From a bacterium (GTDB lineage Bacteria > Desulfobacterota > DSWW01): 5,780 nucleotides of DNA. The stretch covers positions 1 to 5,780 of the forward strand of contig JAUWSZ010000204.1 of the NCBI GenBank assembly GCA_030609865.1, given 5' to 3'. Shown in pieces: positions 1 through 5,621 of this stretch. Both the position numbers and the translations under genes were made by a program. The notes below the pieces were generated by a model. That model saw nothing but the letters and a program-made list of their open reading frames with translations. It did not search any database and was not told the DNA's origin. Numbering within the stretch: position 1 is the first letter of the stretch; every line of letters starts with the position of its first letter.

Positions 1-474
1 GAACACGCGGTGTGTGAACCGTTCCCACGACTCGACGCTCTTCGCGTCGATCTCGCCGGCGATCCAGCGGTTCATCCCGATCGTCAGGATGTCCTGGAAG
101 GCCTTGCGCCTGACCGTCGAATCCTCCTCGACGTTCATGGCCCGATTCACGGTCTCCTCCATCTCGGGTCTTTCCGCAAGCAGAATGGGAAGGAAGTTGG
201 CCAGCATGCCGGAAGCGTCGTATTCGTTGAAGGCCTCATTCACGACCGGCTCGGGCAGATCCCATCCCGCCTTGCGGTAGACGTCCCGTAATGCCAGCAT
301 GGTGTCGATCTGCCGTTTCTGGGCTCCCGTGAACAGGGCATCGAATCTCTGCCCCCGCTTCAACCAGTAGTCCCCCAACAGAGAAGACTGGGTAACCCCC
401 ATCTCCGAGAGCTTGTCATAGTCGACCTCACCGAAACTTGCCTGTCCGTGCCGCACCATCAGGAGGGTACTCAT
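1..474 (-). CDS. Histidine phosphatase family protein (phosphoglycerate-mutase-like), C-terminus cut by window edge
   Basis: The visible 158 residues begin MSTLLMVRHGQASFGEVDYD. The R8-H9-G10 triad in VRHGQAS is the signature of the histidine phosphatase superfamily, with H9 the residue that becomes phosphorylated. The next family landmarks follow: LSEMGVTQSSLLGDYW (about residues 23-38), matching the usual 'Lt..G..Qa..lg..l' helix, then FTGAQKRQIDTM (about 49-60), matching the 'S....R..qTa' segment, and FNEYD (about 80-84), which resembles the acidic segment of the family. The second catalytic His lies in the missing C-terminal part, so activity cannot be judged. The ATG at 474-472 is supported by a GGGAGC Shine-Dalgarno six bases upstream (481-486) and a promoter further up. 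No signal peptide is seen, so it is probably cytoplasmic. Family members dephosphorylate many substrates, including sugar phosphates and phosphoproteins. The substrate here is unknown. It is transcribed divergently from the ETF genes. Confidence 0.88.
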   Translation of the reverse strand, partial: MSTLLMVRHGQASFGEVDYDKLSEMGVTQSSLLGDYWLKRGQRFDALFTGAQKRQIDTMLALRDVYRKAGWDLPEPVVNEAFNEYDASGMLANFLPILLAERPEMEETVNRAMNVEEDSTVRRKAFQDILTIGMNRWIAGEIDAKSVESWERFTHRVF

Positions 475-507
475 CGAAGGGCTCCCACGTGGTTGTCTGT
501 TCCCGGG

Positions 508-519
508 TTGAGGGCTCAA
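508..519. repeat. Perfect short inverted repeat TTGAG-GG-CTCAA at the predicted phosphatase transcription start
   Basis: Two 5-bp arms (508-512 and 515-519) are separated by GG and are perfect reverse complements. The element touches the downstream edge of the predicted minus-strand -10 box and covers the likely start of transcription, a common place for a repressor operator. It is short, so chance is a real alternative. Confidence 0.3.
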
Positions 520-547
520 GTCTACCATCCCGTTTGGGAGCAGTCAA
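519..547 (-). promoter_or_regulatory. Sigma70-type promoter for the histidine phosphatase gene
   Basis: On the minus strand, TTGACT (547-542) is separated by exactly 17 bases from TAGACT (524-519). This is five of six and four of six matches to the -35 and -10 consensus. Transcription would start near 512, leaving a leader of about 38 nt before the ATG at 474. An inverted repeat, TCCCGTTTGGGA (527-538), lies in the spacer, and TTGAGGGCTCAA (508-519) straddles the predicted start point. Either could be an operator, but that is inference. Confidence 0.6.
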
Positions 548-554
548 CAAACAC

Positions 555-580
555 CGAGCGAACGCTCGCTTTTTTTATTT
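555..580 (+). terminator. Intrinsic terminator-like hairpin facing etfB, with no visible upstream gene on its strand
   Basis: CGAGCG (555-560) and CGCTCG (563-568) form a fully GC-rich stem. It can close as five pairs around a GAAC tetraloop. One C follows, then seven T residues (570-576), an A and three more T. This is the textbook shape of a Rho-independent terminator for plus-strand transcription. The nearest plus-strand gene is etfB, downstream, while the sequence upstream belongs to a minus-strand gene. It therefore cannot be the end of an ordinary plus-strand gene in this window. It lies upstream of the predicted etfB promoter. Read on the minus strand, there is no T tract after the hairpin. 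Confidence 0.65.
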
Positions 581-588
581 CCGCGGGG

Positions 589-617
589 TAGACGGATCAT
601 TGTCGTCGTTCTAGAAT
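589..617 (+). promoter_or_regulatory. Sigma70-type promoter for etfB-etfA, which decides the etfB start
   Basis: TAGACG (589-594, four of six matches to the -35 consensus) and TAGAAT (612-617, five of six to the -10) are separated by 17 bases. The start point would fall near 624, giving a leader of about 19 nt before the GTG at 643. The alternative ATG at 616 overlaps the -10 box and would not be in the transcript. The -10 also sits inside the 8-bp palindrome TTCTAGAA (609-616). Confidence 0.5.
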
Positions 618-642
618 GCAGAGAACCGATCGGGGTCCCAAG

Positions 643-1419
643 GTGAGAATACTCGTGTGTGTCAAACAGGTGCCGGACTCGGAAAGCACGTTCCGGGTCG
701 ATGGCGACGGCAAGGGCTTTGATGAAGCCGGTATCCTGTTCCGCATGAATTCCTATGACGAGTATGCCGTAGAAGAGGCGGTTCAGATCAAGGAAGAGCG
801 CCCCCAGGTCGAAATCACCGCCCTGACCGTCGGGCCGCGCCGGGCCGAGGCGGTTGTGCGCCGGGCCCTGGAACTCGGCGCGGACCACGGGGCGCATCTC
901 GTCACGCAGAGCGGGCAAGGCATGGATTCCCTCCAGACCGCCTCGAGGATCGTGTCGTTCGCACAGGAGAAGGGCTTCGACCTGATCCTCTGCGGCGTCA
1001 TGTCCGAAGACGAGCAATGCTGCCAGACAGGCCCTATGGTGGCCGCCCTGCTGGGTCTTCCATATGCGACCACAGTGATCTCGGAGAGAATCCTGGGTGG
1101 CGAGCAGCGCGTTCGTGTGGAAAGGGAGCTGGAAGGCGGACGGCGGCAGGTTGTCGTGTTACCCCTCCCCACGGTCCTCACCGTGCAATCGGGGATCAAC
1201 CGACCCCGCTATCCGAGTCTCTCCAACAAGCTGCGCGCTCGAAAGCAGGAACTCCAGGAGATCGACTCCGTTGGAATGTCCCCCCATCGGCAAGGCCAGG
1301 AACTGGTTCGGGTCTGTCTTCCCCCTCCATCAAAGACAGGGGTCTTTCTGGAAGGGAGTCTCGAAGAAAAGGCAGAAGCACTCGTTCAGATCATCCACGA
1401 GAAGACGGACGTGTTGTGA
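643..1419 (+). CDS. etfB: Electron transfer flavoprotein subunit beta
   Basis: With the GTG start the product has 258 residues and begins MRILVCVKQVPDS, the standard opening of ETF beta. Family landmarks include NSYDEYAVEEAVQIKE (36-51), the nucleotide-site segment SEDEQCCQTGPMVAALLG (121-138) and a full match to the ETF-beta signature pattern in about V159-T180. NRPRYPSLSNKLRARK (186-201) corresponds to the partner-recognition loop, with L193 where known ETFs insert a Leu into acyl-CoA dehydrogenases. The subunit pairs with EtfA. The dimer holds FAD plus, in canonical ETFs, AMP, and carries electrons from flavin dehydrogenases to a membrane acceptor. Bifurcating ETFs instead bind a second FAD in beta, and the sequence alone does not settle which type this is. 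GTG 643 is preferred over ATG 616 because it gives the conserved N-terminus, has a modest GGGG tract about 7 bases upstream, and the ATG overlaps the promoter. The stop overlaps the etfA start. Confidence 0.93.
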   Translation: MRILVCVKQVPDSESTFRVDGDGKGFDEAGILFRMNSYDEYAVEEAVQIKEERPQVEITALTVGPRRAEAVVRRALELGADHGAHLVTQSGQGMDSLQTASRIVSFAQEKGFDLILCGVMSEDEQCCQTGPMVAALLGLPYATTVISERILGGEQRVRVERELEGGRRQVVVLPLPTVLTVQSGINRPRYPSLSNKLRARKQELQEIDSVGMSPHRQGQELVRVCLPPPSKTGVFLEGSLEEKAEALVQIIHEKTDVL

Positions 1420-2420
1420 TGTCTGCGCACAATGACGACATCTGGGTGGTGGCAGAACACTCGGACGGAGTGGTGCAACCGGTCACGTACGAGGTGGTGG
1501 CCCTTGCCAGCAAGGTAGCGAGCGCGATAGGCGGGAAGATTTCTATCGTCGTGGTCGGCCACCCTGCCCGCCCGATGGCCGAGCAGATCGCTGAGACGAC
1601 CGGCTTCGAAGCCATCGGCCTGGATGCAGAGGCAGCCTCTTGCTACAGCGGAGACACATACCGGCATCTGATCAACCGCCTCGCCGTCCCCCATCCACCA
1701 CGCTTTCTTTTCATCCCTCACACAACCATGGGGTGGGACCTTGCCCCCGGACTCGCCGTGGATCTCGATGCTTCGAGCCTTAGTGCGGTGTGCGGTCTTT
1801 CAGGGGGCCCGGAGTTCGCCTTCCAACGACGGATCTTGAACGGCAAGCTTCTCCAGGAGGTTCGATCCGGAGAGGACAGGCCCGTGGTGGTGACCGTCGT
1901 GCCGGGCACAGAGATCCCCTACGTCTCGACAACGGGCCGGCCGGGAGAAGTTCGGATCTACGAAACAGAAGAGCCTCCAACCCGGACGCGGGTTGTCGGC
2001 CCTGTGGAGCCACCCGCCAGTTCGGTCAATCTCCGGGAGGCGGAGGTCATCATCGCTGCAGGCCGCGGCGTGGGGGACGCGGAGAACCTCGAGTGCATCC
2101 ACGAACTGGCCGCTCTCTTCCGACGAAGCGCGGTCGGAGCCTCCCGTCCCCTGTGCGACGCGGGCGTTCTGCCCCTGGCGTGCCAGGTCGGCATGACAGG
2201 ACAGACCGTCTCCCCCAGATTGTACATCGCGTGCGGGATTTCCGGAGCCTTGCAGCACACCATGGGCATGAAGAATTCGGATATGGTGATCGCCGTGAAC
2301 ACGGACCCGAACGCAATGCTCTGCCGGGAAGCCCACTACTGCGTCGTAGCGGACCTGCACGAATTCATCCCTGTACTGATCGAGAAGATCCGCCAGTTCC
2401 GAGGCAAACCACCGGAATAG
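1419..2420 (+). CDS. etfA: Electron transfer flavoprotein subunit alpha
   Basis: The 333-residue product starts at the ATG embedded in TGATG, a one-base overlap with etfB that implies coupled translation and equal output of the two subunits. The N-terminal domain (about 6-190) is the ETF alpha/beta fold. The C-terminal FAD domain is well conserved: AAGRGVGD (213-220), VGASRPLCDAG (239-249), QVGMTGQTVSPRLYIACG (256-273) and ISGALQHTMGMKNS (274-287). R216, T260-T263 and H280 sit at the usual FAD-contact positions. The final motif reads NTDPNAMLCREAHYCVVADL (294-313), whereas most alphas have about NKDPxAPIFxxADYGIVGDL. The DP and the 'Y..V.DL' frame are kept but the PIF part is replaced. Partner dehydrogenases and the electron acceptor are not in this window. 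It is cytoplasmic and cotranscribed with etfB. Confidence 0.93.
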   Translation: MSAHNDDIWVVAEHSDGVVQPVTYEVVALASKVASAIGGKISIVVVGHPARPMAEQIAETTGFEAIGLDAEAASCYSGDTYRHLINRLAVPHPPRFLFIPHTTMGWDLAPGLAVDLDASSLSAVCGLSGGPEFAFQRRILNGKLLQEVRSGEDRPVVVTVVPGTEIPYVSTTGRPGEVRIYETEEPPTRTRVVGPVEPPASSVNLREAEVIIAAGRGVGDAENLECIHELAALFRRSAVGASRPLCDAGVLPLACQVGMTGQTVSPRLYIACGISGALQHTMGMKNSDMVIAVNTDPNAMLCREAHYCVVADLHEFIPVLIEKIRQFRGKPPE

Positions 2421-2456
2421 GCGTCGTTCACGAACGTCCGGACTTCCCTCCTTTTT
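2412..2456 (+). terminator. Possible weak terminator after etfA
   Basis: CCGGA (2412-2416) can pair with TCCGG (2437-2441), enclosing a second stem CGTTC/GAACG (2425-2429 with 2432-2436). Ten bases later comes a T5 run (2452-2456). The left arm includes the end of the etfA coding sequence, the stem has an 8-nt bulge, and the T run is distant. It is recorded only as a weak candidate for the end of the etf transcript. Confidence 0.2.
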
Positions 2457-2493
2457 GATTGCATATGGTCTTCACATCGATTAAGGTACCGCC

Positions 2494-4002
2494 ATGCTGC
2501 GAACCTGGACAAAGCGGATACCGAGCATTCGATGGTTGTTGCTCCTCCTGATCTTCGGTTGTGGGGGTGAGACGAAGGACCCGGCCGCCGGCCACAGCAC
2601 TAAGGAATACGACCCCGGGGCGTGGCCCCTCTCTTCCCACCTGAACGAAAAGTGTACGGACGACCTGGAGGGTCTCGTAGAGAAACGGTACATCCGCGTT
2701 CTGACCACATTCAACAAAACCAATTTTTTCATCTCGGGCAGCAGGATCTGCGGCTTCGAGTATTCTCTCCTGCAGGACTACATCCGGTCATTGAACAAGG
2801 GGATCGGACGGAAGGAACTGAAGGTCGTAGCGGAGTTCATCCCCGTCCCGTACGACCGGCTCATCCCACGCCTGGTCGAAGGGTTCGGGGACATTGCGGC
2901 CGCCGGACTCACCATCACCCCGGAACGTCAGAAACGGGTGGCCTTTACGAATCCCTACCTGACACACGTGGACGAACTCGTCGTAACGAATCACACGACG
3001 CAAGAGCTGAAAACCCTGGAGGACCTTTCCGGCCGGAACGTGTACGTTCGGAAGAGCAGCAGCTATTACGAAAGCCTCGTCGCCCTGAACCGCAATTTCG
3101 CCGAAACGGGAATCCCTCCTCTCCACATCCTGAAGATCGACGAGAGCCTTCAGACCGAGGATATCTTCGAGATGGTCCATTCCGGCGCGATTCCGATCAC
3201 GATCGCGGACAGCAACCTTGCAGAGATCTGGTCGAGCGTCTTCGACAACTTGCAGGTCCATGCAGACCTGAAAGTGAGAACAGGAAGCCGGATCGCGTGG
3301 ATGGTCCGCAAGAGCAATCCGGAGTTACGAGAGAGTCTCAACAAGTTCATAAGGACGCACCGCAAGGGGACACTGCTGGGCAACATCTACTTCGAGCGCT
3401 ACTTCGAGCATAACAAGTGGATCAAGAACCCCCTGACGAATCGCACCCTGGAAAGGCAGCGCCGATACACGGAGCTCTTCAAGAAATATGCGACGCAATA
3501 CGGCTTCGACTGGAGGCTGATCATGGCGATGGCCTACCAGGAGTCACGCCTGGACAATAGCAAGAAGAGCCATACCGGCGCTGTCGGCATCATGCAGGTT
3601 CGTCCCTCCACGGCGGCAGACAAGAACGTGAACATCCAAGACGTGCATGTCCTCGAGAACAACGTTCATGCCGGAGTCAAGTACCTGGCCTTCCTGAGGG
3701 ACCGGTATTTCCAGGAGGAGATGATCAACGAACGTAACCGCATCCGGTTCAGCCTGGCCGCCTACAACGCAGGCCCGCAGAAGATACGAAGGGCCCGGAG
3801 GCTGGCCCAGGAAATGGACCTGGACCGGTATCGATGGTTCCGGAACGTGGAAATGGCCACGCTGCGAATCGTGGGCCAGGAAACCGTTCAATATGTGAGC
3901 AACATCAACAAGTACTACGTGCTCTTCAAGCTCTACGAAGAGACCGAGAAGTTGCGCGAATCGAGCAAACAGGGGTCCCTGGCTAAGCGGTCCGATTCAT
4001 AA
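2494..4002 (+). CDS. mltF: MltF-type membrane-bound lytic murein transglycosylase lipoprotein
   Basis: The 502-residue product starts with a basic stretch and hydrophobic core (WLLLLLIFG) followed by C23, a lipoprotein-style signal with a slightly irregular box (IFGC). Residues about 64-305 form a family-3 solute-binding-like domain: YIRVLTTFNKTNFFI (66-80), GFEYSLLQDYI (87-97), GDIAAAGLTITPERQKRVAFTNPY (132-155). Residues about 320-480 form an SLT lytic transglycosylase domain with the catalytic Glu at E350 (AYQESRLD), GAVGIMQVRP (362-371) and SLAAYNAGP (420-428). This order is that of E. coli MltF. Such enzymes cleave the MurNAc-GlcNAc bond of peptidoglycan with formation of 1,6-anhydro-MurNAc, and the N-terminal domain is regulatory. 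C54 and C86 could form a disulfide. AAGG (2483-2486) precedes the ATG by 7 bases. The upstream gap of 73 bases shows no clear promoter. Its membrane placement (inner face of the outer membrane, as in E. coli) is inferred. Confidence 0.9.
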   Translation: MLRTWTKRIPSIRWLLLLLIFGCGGETKDPAAGHSTKEYDPGAWPLSSHLNEKCTDDLEGLVEKRYIRVLTTFNKTNFFISGSRICGFEYSLLQDYIRSLNKGIGRKELKVVAEFIPVPYDRLIPRLVEGFGDIAAAGLTITPERQKRVAFTNPYLTHVDELVVTNHTTQELKTLEDLSGRNVYVRKSSSYYESLVALNRNFAETGIPPLHILKIDESLQTEDIFEMVHSGAIPITIADSNLAEIWSSVFDNLQVHADLKVRTGSRIAWMVRKSNPELRESLNKFIRTHRKGTLLGNIYFERYFEHNKWIKNPLTNRTLERQRRYTELFKKYATQYGFDWRLIMAMAYQESRLDNSKKSHTGAVGIMQVRPSTAADKNVNIQDVHVLENNVHAGVKYLAFLRDRYFQEEMINERNRIRFSLAAYNAGPQKIRRARRLAQEMDLDRYRWFRNVEMATLRIVGQETVQYVSNINKYYVLFKLYEETEKLRESSKQGSLAKRSDS

Positions 4003-4103
4003 ATACGATGGTATTCGGCATAGGAAATGCATATTCCCTCTCATGACGCAATGAAGGCAGGTTTCATCAGTGCGGGAGGCTCCTGAAAAGACTACGAATT
4101 CTT

Positions 4104-4110
4104 AGGGAGA
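4104..4110 (+). promoter_or_regulatory. Ribosome binding site fixing the GTG start at 4119
   Basis: AGGGAGA lies 8 bases before GTG 4119. No other start codon in this frame has a comparable site, which supports the non-ATG start of the downstream gene. Confidence 0.65.
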
Positions 4111-4118
4111 ACTCGATC

Positions 4119-5147
4119 GTGGACGTGAATCGGGTAGACCAGGGACCGGTAAAGTGCGGAGAATCCAAGAAAGCCCGTCAAGAAATTGACTTTTCAGAGG
4201 TTCTCAAGAAGAAGCAGGCCATGGAAAGCGGCCGTTCTCGGCAAGTGCAGGCAAAGCAGGAACACGCCCTCGTTTCGCTGGGAAAAGTGACTCGACAGAA
4301 CCCGAACGTCTCCAGTCTCCTGGTCAAGCATCCTGTCTACAAGAAGAACTGCTGGCGAATCATTTACAGCCAGGTAAATCGCAACAAGCCCTACACCCGA
4401 ATTCGACCGGGAACAGAGATCTTTCTGGATCCCAAGACCAGGGAAGTCGTCTGGGGGAAGATGCGTCCGGCACCGGAAGCGTCCAAGGCGGTCGCAAGCG
4501 CTAAACAGCCTCAACCGGCGAAGGAACGGAAGAGCCCCGCCACCGACAATACTTTCTCCGAGCGGCTCGTCGGTGCCGTGAAGCCCTTCTACGGGAGGCC
4601 CTATGACGAGATCAACTGCTACGAACTCCTGGTCAAGGGGCTGACGAATCTGGGCGTTCGCTATCAGGGGCCCGGCGGACTCGGAAGGAAGCTCATGGTG
4701 ATGGCCAAGGCGCAGGGGCTTCCGATGAATGCCTACTTCAACGGTGAAGGCCTGATCGCGGCGTCCGGGTCTCCGGTCTATTCCAAGACACTTCTCCAGG
4801 TACGATCTCCGGAGAAACAGGCTAGCCAGGTGCTCAAAGAGATCGAACCGCACCTCGAAAAGGGCCAGATCCTGTCCTTTTCCATCCACAGCCGGGGCCA
4901 CACGGGCATCGTCTCTCGGGTGAACGACACCTGGACCCTGATCAACTCCGGAGAGATGGACCACACGCTGAATGCCAAGGACATGCCCAAAGGAGTCGGT
5001 GAAGAGTCCCTGGCAGCCGAGGTGCGGGACTGGTTCGAACTGGCCAGGGCCCGGCGAGAATCCCTGCTCATCACCCTGGGCAGGCTGAATGAACAGCAGC
5101 TCTTGACCTACACCGACCCGCCGCCTGCAAAGCCGAAGAAGGCCTAG
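4119..5147 (+). CDS. Putative NlpC/P60- or CHAP-like cysteine hydrolase with LysM-like segment, no Sec signal
   Basis: This 342-residue protein was not recognised as a named family member. Residues 1-60 are charged and hydrophilic, with no signal peptide or membrane segment. Residues about 78-105 (WRIIYSQVNRNKPYTRIRPGTEIFLDP) have the pattern of a LysM or LysM-like peptidoglycan-binding motif, ending in the usual 'PG..i.lDP'. A Pro/Ala/Lys linker (about 116-142) follows. The C-terminal part looks like a papain-fold hydrolase: C167 in INCYELLVKGL at the start of a helix, H261 in GHTGIVSRV, and N276 in WTLINSG, in the order Cys-His-Asn. The C-to-H gap of 94 residues is longer than typical NlpC/P60 (about 50), so an insertion, a CHAP-like fold or a divergent family is possible. 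It follows the mltF-like gene by 116 bases on the same strand, which suggests a shared cell-wall role. Peptidoglycan endopeptidase or amidase activity is inferred. Substrate and export route are unknown. Confidence 0.6.
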   Translation: MDVNRVDQGPVKCGESKKARQEIDFSEVLKKKQAMESGRSRQVQAKQEHALVSLGKVTRQNPNVSSLLVKHPVYKKNCWRIIYSQVNRNKPYTRIRPGTEIFLDPKTREVVWGKMRPAPEASKAVASAKQPQPAKERKSPATDNTFSERLVGAVKPFYGRPYDEINCYELLVKGLTNLGVRYQGPGGLGRKLMVMAKAQGLPMNAYFNGEGLIAASGSPVYSKTLLQVRSPEKQASQVLKEIEPHLEKGQILSFSIHSRGHTGIVSRVNDTWTLINSGEMDHTLNAKDMPKGVGEESLAAEVRDWFELARARRESLLITLGRLNEQQLLTYTDPPPAKPKKA

Positions 5148-5161
5148 TTGGATCAACCCTG

Positions 5162-5368
5162 TTACAGAACGGTCACGTCACCGGCTGCGGGTCCCTTCTG
5201 CCCCTGGGTGATCACGAATTCGACCTGGTCACCTTCATTCAGGGTGCGAAACCCGTCACCGCTGATGGCAGAGTAATGCACAAAAACATCATCCCCCGAT
5301 TCGCGGGCGATGAAACCATATCCTTTGCTTTCGTTGAACCACTTGACGGTTCCTTTTTCCTTTTCCAC
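5162..5368 (-). CDS. Cold-shock domain protein (CspA family)
   Basis: The 68-residue product starts with GTG and reads [20 protein letters not shown], then [15 protein letters not shown]. It is a single OB-fold cold-shock domain of normal length. The RNA-binding motifs RNP1 (KGYGFI, 15-20) and RNP2 (DVFVHY, 27-32) are intact, as are W10 and F11 of the KWFN strand and the C-terminal GPAAGDV. Y32 replaces the more usual Phe of FVHFSAI. Such proteins bind single-stranded RNA and DNA in the cytoplasm and melt secondary structure, and some are induced by cold. The start is set by a consensus AGGAGG (5384-5379). An in-frame ATG at 5431 would add 21 residues of non-family sequence directly after a terminator-like hairpin and is less likely. 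The gene is convergent with the upstream hydrolase gene, with a gap of 14 bases. Confidence 0.94.
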   Translation of the reverse strand: MEKEKGTVKWFNESKGYGFIARESGDDVFVHYSAISGDGFRTLNEGDQVEFVITQGQKGPAAGDVTVL

Positions 5369-5378
5369 TTTACTAGAT

Positions 5379-5384
5379 CCTCCT
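5379..5384 (-). promoter_or_regulatory. Consensus ribosome binding site of the cold-shock gene
   Basis: Read on the minus strand this is AGGAGG, a full anti-16S match, 10 bases before the GTG at 5368. The spacing is slightly long. It selects the GTG over the in-frame ATG at 5431, which has only a weak purine stretch inside a hairpin arm. Confidence 0.75.
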
Positions 5385-5430
5385 GTTGATGATTGACAAC
5401 TCTGGCTCGAAGTTCCGTTCTTCTCCCACA

Positions 5431-5465
5431 TAACAAAACCGCCCAGACAAGAACATCTGAGCGGT
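5431..5465 (-). terminator. Terminator-like hairpin inside the cold-shock gene leader (candidate attenuator)
   Basis: Read on the minus strand, ACCGCTCAGA (5465-5456) pairs with TCTGGGCGGT (5447-5438). That is ten pairs, one of them a T-G wobble that works only in the minus-strand RNA, around the 8-nt loop TGTTCTTG. The sequence after it is TTTGTTATG, a short U-rich tail. The hairpin sits about 37-65 nt after the predicted transcription start and about 70 nt before the GTG. No minus-strand gene lies upstream between here and the right edge of the window, so it does not obviously end another gene's transcript. The U tract is only moderate, so partial termination, or simply a structured leader, is possible. 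Confidence 0.55.
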
Positions 5466-5508
5466 CGTATTACGCCATCCCAAACAGAACTTACTGAGTT
5501 AAATCCTA

Positions 5509-5538
5509 ATTTTATCCCGATCCCTCCATTCTTGTCAA
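5509..5538 (-). promoter_or_regulatory. Strong sigma70-type promoter of the cold-shock gene
   Basis: On the minus strand, a perfect TTGACA (5538-5533) is followed after 18 bases by TAAAAT (5514-5509), five of six to the -10 consensus. The AT-rich stretch AAAAATATTTAT just upstream of the -35 resembles an UP element. Transcription would start near 5502, giving a leader of about 130 nt. That is long for a small gene but usual for cold-inducible cspA-type genes. Confidence 0.75.
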
Positions 5539-5602
5539 TAAATATTTTTGGCCTCACATATTTTGTTGGATTCCGTCGGATTTGGTGGTATCGTTCAGTC
5601 CA

Positions 5603-5613
5603 GGACGACGTCC
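5603..5613. repeat. Inverted repeat GGACG-A-CGTCC just upstream of the PAS gene's ribosome binding site
   Basis: Two perfect 5-bp arms flank a single A, ending one base before the AAGGGAGG site. It may be an operator for the PAS gene. A one-base centre makes it a poor RNA hairpin, so a dimeric protein site is the likelier reading if it is functional. The evidence is limited to symmetry. Confidence 0.25.
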
Positions 5614-5621
5614 AAGGGAGG
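5614..5621 (+). promoter_or_regulatory. Ribosome binding site deciding the PAS gene start
   Basis: AAGGGAGG ends immediately before an ATG at 5622 and 6 bases before a second in-frame ATG at 5628. Zero spacing rules out the first, so translation should start at 5628. Confidence 0.7.

Noticed and set aside
1017..1418. N-terminal extension of the etfA frame upstream of 1419
   Set aside because: It reads through the etfB coding region in another frame, is Arg/Ser/Pro-rich shadow sequence, and ETF alpha normally begins where the ATG at 1419 places it.
2622..3413. 263-codon plus-strand frame within the mltF-like gene
   Set aside because: It is an Arg/Pro/Gly-rich out-of-frame shadow. The overlapping frame encodes clear solute-binding and transglycosylase motifs.
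4000..4024. Possible flagellar sigma28 promoter (TAAA near the mltF stop) upstream of the cysteine-hydrolase gene
   Set aside because: With the required 15-base spacing, the downstream half reads CATAGGAA rather than GCCGATAA, so only the short TAAA matches.
4023..4083. Small inverted repeats in the 4003-4118 gap (GGAA/TTCC, ATGAA/TTCAT, GGAGGCTCC)
   Set aside because: Stems of four or five pairs with no T tract or promoter context are expected by chance. No RNA gene or promoter could be supported in this 116-base gap.
5129..5145. Possible terminator of the cold-shock gene on the minus strand (AGGCC/GGCTT stem)
   Set aside because: It is only five pairs including a wobble, with a three-T tail, inside the coding end of the neighbouring gene. 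Too weak to call.
4194..5156. 320-codon open frame on the minus strand opposite the cysteine-hydrolase gene
   Set aside because: It has no recognisable domain. The plus-strand frame has a good ribosome binding site, a motif-bearing product and a sensible composition. Long antisense frames are common in GC-rich DNA.
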